From the NCBI GenBank assembly GCA_021798135.1, contig JAJZYI010000102.1:1-10673 (forward strand): DNA of 10,673 nt, given 5' to 3'. This document shows, piece after piece, positions 5,977 through 10,673 of the stretch (position 1 is the stretch's first letter; every line of letters begins with the position of its first letter). The notes beneath the pieces are model-generated. The model did no database searches and was not told where the DNA came from. It saw nothing but the letters and a program-made list of their open reading frames with translations. The stretch is from Actinomycetes bacterium. Lineage in GTDB: Bacteria > Actinomycetota > Acidimicrobiia > Acidimicrobiales > UBA8190. The translations under genes and the position numbers were made by a program.

Positions 5977-7576
5977 GGTCGTCCGGTTCCCGGCCCGGCG
6001 GTGCGGGGCCCGCGGCCTCGGTGCCCCGTGCCGCCGGAGCCGCCTGGCGCGACCCTTCCCGGTCGCCGGTCGCGGTGCCCGGCCCGTCGCCGGTCGCGGT
6101 GCCCGGCCCGTCGCCGCCGAGGTGCAGGACGAACCAGTCCCGAGCCAGCTCGCTGGCGGCGAGGAGCGTGCCGGGCTCCTCGAACAGGTGGCTCGCCCCG
6201 GGCACGACCACCAGGCGTGCCTCGCACCGCAGGCGCTCCAGCGCCCGGCGGTTGAGGTCGGCGACGGCGGCGTCCGCCCCGCCCACGATCAGCAGGGTCG
6301 GCGCCGTCACCTCCTGCAGCCGCGCCGCCGCCAGGTCGGGCCGCCCGCCTCGAGAGACGACGGCGGCGACGCCGGAGCCAGCCTCGGCGGCCGCCCACAG
6401 GGCGGCGGCCGCTCCCGTGCTGGCACCGAAGTAGCCGATGCGTGCGCCGGCCGCCTCGGGCCTGGCGCGGAGCCAGCGCGTCGCCGCGCCCAGGCGCTCC
6501 GCCAGCAGGTCGACGTCGAACACGGCTGCGCGGTCGACGGCCTCGGCCTCGCTCAGGAGGTCGAACAGGAACGTGCCGAGGCCGGCACGCTGCAGGACCT
6601 CGGCCACGAACCGGTTGCGAGGGCTGTGCCGGCTGCTCCCGCTCCCGTGCGCGAACAGGACGATCCCGGTCGCGCCGGCCGGCACGGCCAGGAACCCGGG
6701 CAGGCCTGCGGCGACCGGCACCACCACCTGCGCGGGCTCCCTGGTGCCGGGCCGCGCGCTCGTCGGCGGGTCGGTGGCGCCTGCCAGGCTGGCGGCGGGC
6801 CGGGTGGGGGCGGGTCGGGGGTCGGCAGCGGGCCAGGTGGGGGCGTCTGCCCGGGTGGGCGCGGGCTGGGCGGGGGCGTCTGCCCGGGTGGCGGCGTCTG
6901 CCCGGGTGGCTGCTGCCGGCCCGGGCGCGCCCTGCTCCGCCCTCGCCGCGGCGCGCTCCAGGCAGGCGATCACGGCAGCGTCGGACACCTGGCTGAAGTC
7001 GTCGTAGAACTGGCCGATGGCGAAGAACGGCTCTGGCGTCGCCACGGCGACGGTCTCGTCGGCGGCGTCGCCGACGCGCTGCTCCCAGCCGGGCGGCGCG
7101 ACCGGGACCGCGAGCACCACCCGGCTGGCGCCCTGGCCGCGTGCCGACCAGCAGGCCACCGTGGCGGTGGCACCGGTGGCGATGCCGTCGTCGACGACCA
7201 CCGCCGTGCGCCCGGCCAGGGAGGCAGCGGGTCGACCGGCGCGCAGCAGGCGTACCCGCCGCTCCAGCTCCACCCGCTCCCGGGCCTCGACCGACGCCAG
7301 CTCGTCGTCGGCGACGCCGGCGGCGCGCACGACGGTGCCGTCGACGAACCGGACGCCTCCCTCGCCGATCGCGCCCATCGCCAGCTCGGGCTGGAACGGC
7401 ACGCCGAGCTTGCGCACGACGATCACGTCGAGCGGCGCCTGGAGGGCCTCGGCCACCTGGAGCGCCACCGGGACGCCCCCGCGGGGGAGCCCCAGGACGA
7501 CCACGTCCTCCCCCCGAAGGTGCTCGAGCTGCCGTGCCAGCAGCTTCCCGGCCTGGGTGCGGTCGACGAAGATCAT
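5972..7576 (-). CDS. Phosphoribosyltransferase - alpha/beta hydrolase (dienelactone hydrolase-like) fusion
   Basis: This 534-residue cytoplasmic fusion has a type I phosphoribosyltransferase domain at 1-212. Its PRPP-binding loop is VVVDDGIATGATA (about 126-138), with GLPRGGVPVA at 29-38. A low-complexity Ala/Pro/Thr-rich linker follows at about 213-280, containing TRADA at 224-228, 230-234 and 241-245. An alpha/beta hydrolase occupies about 281-487: FAHGSGSSRHSPRN (309-321), nucleophile Ser386 in GASTG, Asp434 in GGAD and His463 in GASHLF complete a triad. The tail repeats GDGPGTAT. The ATG at 7576 is preceded by GGGGAGG. From memory, Mycobacterium tuberculosis Rv0571c has the same two-domain plan and belongs to the DosR dormancy regulon. 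The linker and tail are longer here. Substrates of both domains are unknown. It lies 108 bp downstream of the baeRF gene on the same strand. Confidence 0.9.
   Translation of the reverse strand: MIFVDRTQAGKLLARQLEHLRGEDVVVLGLPRGGVPVALQVAEALQAPLDVIVVRKLGVPFQPELAMGAIGEGGVRFVDGTVVRAAGVADDELASVEARERVELERRVRLLRAGRPAASLAGRTAVVVDDGIATGATATVACWSARGQGASRVVLAVPVAPPGWEQRVGDAADETVAVATPEPFFAIGQFYDDFSQVSDAAVIACLERAAARAEQGAPGPAAATRADAATRADAPAQPAPTRADAPTWPAADPRPAPTRPAASLAGATDPPTSARPGTREPAQVVVPVAAGLPGFLAVPAGATGIVLFAHGSGSSRHSPRNRFVAEVLQRAGLGTFLFDLLSEAEAVDRAAVFDVDLLAERLGAATRWLRARPEAAGARIGYFGASTGAAAALWAAAEAGSGVAAVVSRGGRPDLAAARLQEVTAPTLLIVGGADAAVADLNRRALERLRCEARLVVVPGASHLFEEPGTLLAASELARDWFVLHLGGDGPGTATGDGPGTATGDREGSRQAAPAARGTEAAGPAPPGREPDDR
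6062..6109. repeat. 24-bp in-frame tandem repeat in the fusion gene's C-terminal tail
   Basis: Two identical 24-bp copies (6062-6085 and 6086-6109) encode two copies of GDGPGTAT on the minus strand. They lie after the end of the hydrolase fold, so copy number could vary without harming catalysis. Confidence 0.9.
6843..6909. repeat. 16-bp dispersed repeats encoding the TRADA linker
   Basis: Three exact copies of gcgtctgcccgggtgg are at 6843-6858, 6876-6891 and 6894-6909. On the minus strand they encode the TRADA motifs of the linker between the phosphoribosyltransferase and hydrolase domains. Spacing between copies preserves the reading frame (33 and 18 bp). Confidence 0.88.
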
Positions 7577-7618
7577 GGTGAACCTCCCCGGGGGCGGCGG
7601 GACCGGTGCGGCGGCCCG

Positions 7619-7639
7619 CGCCGGCACTCGGAGCCGGCG
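7619..7639 (-). terminator. Hairpin between the baeRF and phosphoribosyltransferase-hydrolase genes
   Basis: Perfect 7-bp arms cgccggc (7619-7625) and gccggcg (7633-7639) enclose a 7-nt loop. The hairpin begins 46 nt after the baeRF stop and lies 43 nt upstream of the next ATG. There is no T-run. It may be a partial terminator or processing site. In DNA this GC-rich, chance hairpins are common. Confidence 0.25.
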
Positions 7640-7684
7640 GCGCCGGGCCGGCCGCTCACGCTGCCCACCACCCCCGGCAGGCCC

Positions 7685-8809
7685 TCACCAGCGCTCCAGG
7701 GCCCCGATACCGCCGGCTGCCGCGTCGAGCTCGCCGGCCGGGCACACGACGACCGAGGCGTTCGCCGCCACCGACCGGGCGACGGCCGCGGCGACCACGT
7801 CGTCGCAGGCGACGAGCTCGGCACCGCACACGGGGCACGGTCCGCCCGCGGCGCCGGCGTGGAGCGCGCCGCACGACGGGCACGACGACCCGGCGACGCC
7901 GAAGCCGTCCGCCACGACGAGCGTGCCCACCTTGCCGGCCGCCAGGGCGTGCAGGACGTGCTCGATGCCGAGCACCCCGCCGTCGTCGGCCCCGGCGCGT
8001 GCCATGAGCTGCTCGACGACCGCGGCCCGCCGGGCGCGGTCCACGGCATCCTCGATCCCGTCGACGGCCGCGGCCACCTCGGCCGGCCCCGCGGTCGTGG
8101 CGAGGTGGAGCCGCCCCGCGACGGTGGCGGCCACCGGAGGGGGGAGGTGCCTGGTGAGGCCGGCGACAGCGTCGTCGGGCCCGGCCACCAGGACGTGGTC
8201 GGGCGCCGCGTCCCTGCAGGCCTGCTCCACCAGGCCCGCGGCGCGGCGGTAGTGCACCTCGGCGGCCTCGCCGTCGTGACGCTCGAAGCTGCCCACCTCC
8301 ACGGAGGTGTCGACGGCGCGCGGCTCGGGATCCTCGGCGGCCAGGACCTCCGAGACCTCGCCCAGCTCGGAGCGCAGCACCCGCAGCCGCCGGCGGTCCA
8401 CCAGGGCCACCAGGGCGCGGCGCCGCCCGTCGAGCAACGCCACCAGCGGGCCTACGCGCGGCACGGCACCGACTCCCGCGTCGTCCCGCAACGGCGCCGG
8501 CACCTCCACCGCCTCGAAGTAGTCCTGCTCGGCGCAGGCGAACAGCGCGACGCCTCGGGTCCGCTCCCGGTCGACGCCGGCCTGCAGCCACGCTCGCATG
8601 CGGGCCACGTCGCCGTCGACCGAGCGGGACAGCGACAGGTCGCCTCGCTGCGCAGCCCGCCGGACCAGCTGGTCGGCGAGGTGGTCGAAGGCCGTCACGC
8701 AGTCCGCCCAGACCGGGCGGTGTCGCCCGTCGACGTCGAGGTAGACGCTGGCGACGGCCGGGTCGCCGGTGTGGGCGGCCAGGTCGCGCACGCGAGATGC
8801 GGTGAGCAC
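7685..8809 (-). CDS. baeRF-type eRF1-like protein (Vms1-type ribosome rescue factor family) with zinc ribbon
   Basis: This 374-residue protein resembles the bacterial members (baeRF) of the archaeo-eukaryotic release factor family, related to eRF1 domains 2 and 3 and to Vms1/ANKZF1. An N-terminal alpha/beta region (1-125) contains SVYLDVDGRHRP. A middle domain (about 126-250) contains VALVDRRRLRVLRSELGEV. A C-terminal eRF1 domain-3/L7Ae-like region (about 251-374) contains GIEHVLHALAAGKVGTLVVADGF. A zinc ribbon at C310-C313 and C325-C328 is followed by the eRF1-like ending GGIGALERW. No GGQ loop is seen, so classical eRF1-type hydrolysis is not assured. The GTG at 8809 is preceded by GGGGAGGCACC; no upstream in-frame start has such a site. 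Family members are proposed to act on stalled ribosomes or peptidyl-tRNA. It diverges from the HPF fusion gene and shares its control region. Family call is strong; activity is inferred. Confidence 0.86.
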   Translation of the reverse strand: MLTASRVRDLAAHTGDPAVASVYLDVDGRHRPVWADCVTAFDHLADQLVRRAAQRGDLSLSRSVDGDVARMRAWLQAGVDRERTRGVALFACAEQDYFEAVEVPAPLRDDAGVGAVPRVGPLVALLDGRRRALVALVDRRRLRVLRSELGEVSEVLAAEDPEPRAVDTSVEVGSFERHDGEAAEVHYRRAAGLVEQACRDAAPDHVLVAGPDDAVAGLTRHLPPPVAATVAGRLHLATTAGPAEVAAAVDGIEDAVDRARRAAVVEQLMARAGADDGGVLGIEHVLHALAAGKVGTLVVADGFGVAGSSCPSCGALHAGAAGGPCPVCGAELVACDDVVAAAVARSVAANASVVVCPAGELDAAAGGIGALERW

Positions 8810-8835
8810 GGTGCCTCCCCGGTGGGTCGGGCCCC

Positions 8836-8853
8836 AGGCGGGCCGTCCCGCCT
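8836..8853 (-). promoter_or_regulatory. Leader hairpin upstream of the baeRF start
   Basis: Perfect 7-bp arms aggcggg (8836-8842) and cccgcct (8847-8853) enclose a 4-nt loop. The hairpin lies 27-44 nt upstream of the GTG and just before the ribosome binding site, so it would sit in the 5' leader if transcription starts upstream. It could stabilise the mRNA or gate translation. A 9-bp palindrome, cacactgtg, is nearby at 8856-8864. Confidence 0.3.
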
Positions 8854-8869
8854 CCCACACTGTGCGGGC

Positions 8870-8881
8870 GCGGCATGCCGC
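8870..8881. promoter_or_regulatory. Perfect 12-bp palindrome in the divergent regulatory region
   Basis: The sequence gcggcatgccgc is its own reverse complement. It lies 6 bp from the DosR-like box on the baeRF side, in the expected promoter region of baeRF. It may be an operator or a promoter-proximal structural element; the regulator is unknown. Confidence 0.35.
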
Positions 8882-8887
8882 CGGGGT

Positions 8888-8902
8888 AGGGGCGAAGGTC
8901 CC
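8888..8902 (-). promoter_or_regulatory. DosR-like response-regulator box
   Basis: On the minus strand this reads GGGACCTTCGCCCCT. Against the mycobacterial DosR consensus GGGACTTNNGNCCCT, 11 of the 12 specified positions agree; the only mismatch is C for T at position 6. It lies 79 bp upstream of the baeRF GTG and 201 bp upstream of the HPF ATG, in the only divergent intergenic region. DosR (DevR) is a NarL-type regulator that induces hypoxia and dormancy genes, including universal stress, phosphoribosyltransferase-hydrolase and ribosome-silencing genes. I saw no comparably good copy elsewhere in the window. No dosR/dosS gene is present here. Confidence 0.5.
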
Positions 8903-8949
8903 GGCCGCCCTCGCCCGGCTGCGCTGCCGCCTGGCCGCCCGCGCCCCAC

Positions 8950-9038
8950 TGCGTGCCCGGATGCCTGCCCGTGCCCGGCTGCCTGCGCGTGCCCCGCTGC
9001 GCTGCGCCCGGCTGCGCTGCGCCCCGCTGCGCGGCGCC
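8950..9038. repeat. Degenerate 15/18-bp GC repeats upstream of the HPF gene
   Basis: Related units of 18 bp (ggatgcctgcccgtgccc, ggctgcctgcgcgtgccc) are followed by about three units of 15 bp (cgctgcgctgcgccc and ggctgcgctgcgccc types). They lie between the DosR-like box and the HPF gene. Although unit lengths are multiples of three, the translated products in both directions are low-complexity Ala/Arg/Pro/Cys strings with no ribosome site, so this is treated as non-coding spacer. Confidence 0.6.
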
Positions 9039-9103
9039 GAGTGCCGTTGGACCCTTGGACGGTGACCACCGGATGCCCCAACCTGGATGGGGAGGTGGTT
9101 CCC

Positions 9104-10630
9104 ATGCCCGACGGTGTCGTGCAGTGGTTCGACGGCTCCACCGGCGAGGCGGCGGTGCTGCGCGGCGGCAGGGTCTTCCCGGCGTCGCTGGGCGACATCG
9201 ATCCCGCCGCGCGCCACGCCGGGGCGCGGGTGCACTTCGACATCGCCCGCGACGGCGGTGTCGAGCGGGCGGTGGGCGTGATCCTGCGGAGCGGGACGCA
9301 CGTGTCGCGGCGCCAGCACCGGTTCGGCACGCTGACGGGCGCCAGGGGGCCGGACGACAAGGGGTCGGCGCCCTTCGCCACCCCCCATCCCGAGCTCGGG
9401 CGGGACCTGGCCGTGCACCCGTTCGAGGTCGCCCGCTCCTGGGCCAGGGCACTGACCGCGGGCGACCTGCCGTCGGCGCTGGCCTTCTACGCCCCGGGTG
9501 CTGTCGTGCACGCGGACGGGGTGTCGTACACCGGGCGGTCGCACCTCCAGGCCTACTGGGAGGCGAGCCCGCTCCTGGGCTCGGGGCGGGTGCCCAGGGT
9601 GGCCGGCGACGGCGACACGGTCGTCGTCGGGTGGGAGCGCGTGCCGGGTGCGGGGGCGACCACCGCCATGCCCGCCATGGAGGTCCGGTGCAGGGTCGAG
9701 CACGGCCAGGTCGTCGAGCAGCAGGCCGTCACGCCCGCCGAGGCTCCGCCCGTGGCGGAGGTCGCTGGCCCGCCGGGGTCCGGTCCCGTCCCCGTGGCCG
9801 TCGTCACCCGCGGCGAGGTCGGCGCGGCCGAGGTCGAGTACGGGCAGCAGCGCCTGGGGCAGGTCGTGGCGCAGGTCGGCAGCCCCGTGCTCTTCGCCCG
9901 GCTCAAGCTCACCCGGGCCGCCGACCCTGCCCGCGAGCGCCCCGCGGTGGCCGAGGGGTCCCTCGACGTCAACGGTGACCTGGTCCGCGCCCACGTCGCC
10001 GCCCACGACATGCGCGAGGCCGCCGACCTGCTGGAGCGCCGCCTGCGGGACCAGCTCGCGCACCGTGCCGCCCACCGCGACGCACGCCGCCACGACACGG
10101 GGTTGGCGCAGCCGGGCGAGTGGCGCCACGGCGACCTGCCGACGCGCCGCCCCGAGTGGTTCGACCGGCCGGTGGAGGAGCGCCGGCTCGTCCGGCACAA
10201 GGCGTTCGTGGTCGACGAGCTGACCGCCGAGGAGGCGGCCTTCGACATGGAGCAGCTCGACTACGACTTCCTCCTGTTCAGGGACCTCGCCACGGGGCAC
10301 GACGCCCTGATCGCCGCCACCGGCGACGGCTACCGGCTGGCGCGGGTGGCGCCCCCGGGCGGCGAGGCGGCGTCCCCCGCAGCCAGGGAGCCGGCGACGC
10401 CGGGGGCCGCGGCGCTCGCCGGCCCGGGCGGCGCGGCCCCACAGCTCATCGGCGGGCTGCCGGTGATCGAGGTTCCCGACGCGACGCCGGTGCTGCGCGT
10501 CGACGAGGCCATCGAGCGGCTCGACGTCGGCGCCGACCGGCTGGTGTTCTTCGCCAACGCCTCCACCGGCCGGGGTAACGTCCTCTACCGGCGCTACGAC
10601 GGCCACTACGGGCTCATCACCCCCGACTAG
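9104..10630 (+). CDS. Hibernation-promoting factor fusion: cold-shock-like + NTF2-like + HPF/RaiA + two S30AE C-terminal domains
   Basis: This 508-residue protein probably inactivates ribosomes under stress. Residues 1-66 resemble a cold-shock fold (GVVQWFD at 4-10, VFPAS at 24-28, VHFDIARDGG at 43-52) but lack the aromatic RNP motifs KGFGFI and VFVH. Residues 104-208 look like an NTF2/SnoaL domain (WARALTAGDLPSALAFYAPG). Residues 229-330 are an HPF/RaiA domain (VAVVTRGEVGAAEVEYG, RPAVAEGSLDVNGDLVRAHV). EWRHGDLPTRRPEWF at 339-353 is a conserved-looking linker. S30AE C-terminal dimerisation domains follow at 360-417 (VRHKAFVVDELTAEEAAFDM) and 447-508 (NVLYRRYDGHYGLITPD). Ordinary long actinobacterial HPFs are about 190-260 residues, so the first 220 residues are extra. 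The frame is unbroken and no good internal start precedes the HPF domain. The ATG at 9104 has GGGGAGG upstream. HPF family call is very strong; the role of the N-terminal domains is unknown. Confidence 0.92.
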   Translation: MPDGVVQWFDGSTGEAAVLRGGRVFPASLGDIDPAARHAGARVHFDIARDGGVERAVGVILRSGTHVSRRQHRFGTLTGARGPDDKGSAPFATPHPELGRDLAVHPFEVARSWARALTAGDLPSALAFYAPGAVVHADGVSYTGRSHLQAYWEASPLLGSGRVPRVAGDGDTVVVGWERVPGAGATTAMPAMEVRCRVEHGQVVEQQAVTPAEAPPVAEVAGPPGSGPVPVAVVTRGEVGAAEVEYGQQRLGQVVAQVGSPVLFARLKLTRAADPARERPAVAEGSLDVNGDLVRAHVAAHDMREAADLLERRLRDQLAHRAAHRDARRHDTGLAQPGEWRHGDLPTRRPEWFDRPVEERRLVRHKAFVVDELTAEEAAFDMEQLDYDFLLFRDLATGHDALIAATGDGYRLARVAPPGGEAASPAAREPATPGAAALAGPGGAAPQLIGGLPVIEVPDATPVLRVDEAIERLDVGADRLVFFANASTGRGNVLYRRYDGHYGLITPD

Positions 10631-10638
10631 GCAGACGG

Positions 10639-10656
10639 CCCGGTCCGCCGACCGGG
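10639..10656 (+). terminator. GC-rich terminator-like hairpin after the HPF gene
   Basis: Perfect 7-bp arms cccggtc (10639-10645) and gaccggg (10650-10656) enclose a 4-nt loop, starting 8 nt after the HPF stop. No T-run follows. It is the most plausible terminator in the window because of its tight stem and placement. Confidence 0.55.
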
Positions 10657-10673
10657 TACCGCCGACCGGGTAC
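10646..10673. repeat. 14-bp tandem repeat at the window edge
   Basis: Two exact copies of cgccgaccgggtac occupy 10646-10659 and 10660-10673, and the window ends at the second copy, so more may follow. The first copy contains the loop and right arm of the hairpin above; further copies could form alternative hairpins. Confidence 0.85.

Noticed and set aside
7598..7618. Second DosR-like box upstream of the phosphoribosyltransferase-hydrolase gene
   Set aside because: Only a GGGAC half-site is present on the plus strand; the opposing CCC half is missing, so the match is near chance.
9047..9060. Two TTGGAC hexamers 8 bp apart as -35 elements of the HPF gene
   Set aside because: No acceptable -10 lies 16-18 bp downstream of either hexamer. 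The direct repeat is real but a promoter cannot be supported.
7685..10606. 973-residue minus-strand frame running antisense through the HPF gene into the baeRF gene
   Set aside because: Only the part from the GTG at 8809 looks like a protein family and has a ribosome site; the upstream part is antisense to the HPF domains and crosses the repeat-rich spacer.
5885..10630. 1581-residue plus-strand frame ending with the HPF protein
   Set aside because: The part before 9104 is antisense to the baeRF and phosphoribosyltransferase-hydrolase genes; family similarity and a ribosome site appear only at the ATG at 9104.

Overview
The window is very GC-rich (roughly three quarters G+C by eye). Its eight protein-coding genes have strongly GC-biased third codon positions, good GGAGG-type ribosome binding sites and gene families typical of Actinomycetota. 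A high-GC actinobacterium is the best guess; Acidimicrobiia or a relative is possible, but no marker gene fixes the class. There are no rRNA, tRNA, CRISPR, transposase, integrase or phage genes.

Layout, left to right. Seven genes lie on the minus strand and one on the plus strand. At the left, a minus-strand operon reads 3430->35: a PF10118-type ferritin-like predicted metal-dependent hydrolase, a Baeyer-Villiger-type flavin monooxygenase (joined by a 4-bp ATGA overlap) and a short-chain dehydrogenase/reductase. This looks like an oxidative lipid, ketone or alcohol metabolism unit. A comparatively AT-rich promoter/operator with an inverted repeat lies just upstream (3481-3520), and a 16-bp tandem repeat lies in the spacer before the reductase gene. 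Next, 3503-4876 (-) encodes a membrane-anchored or secreted protein resembling glycoside hydrolase family 43.

The right half (4980-10630) looks like a stress/dormancy block. It holds a BON-DUF2267 protein (-), a phosphoribosyltransferase-alpha/beta-hydrolase fusion (-), a baeRF-type eRF1-like protein with a zinc ribbon (-), and, diverging from the last, a 508-residue hibernation-promoting-factor (HPF) fusion (+). The HPF protein has a cold-shock-like domain, an NTF2/SnoaL-like domain, an HPF/RaiA domain and two S30AE C-terminal domains. The 294-bp divergent region (8810-9103) contains a sequence very close to the mycobacterial DosR box (11 of 12 specified positions), a perfect 12-bp palindrome, a leader hairpin and degenerate repeats.

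Working model (inference): the right half is a co-regulated response to hypoxia, starvation or stress. The HPF fusion would silence ribosomes, the baeRF protein would act on stalled ribosomes or peptidyl-tRNA, and the other two proteins would adjust metabolism and envelope. The left operon is a separate catabolic unit with its own regulator site. Short GC-rich tandem repeats recur at or near gene boundaries across the window. No gene-free stretch exceeds 300 bp.
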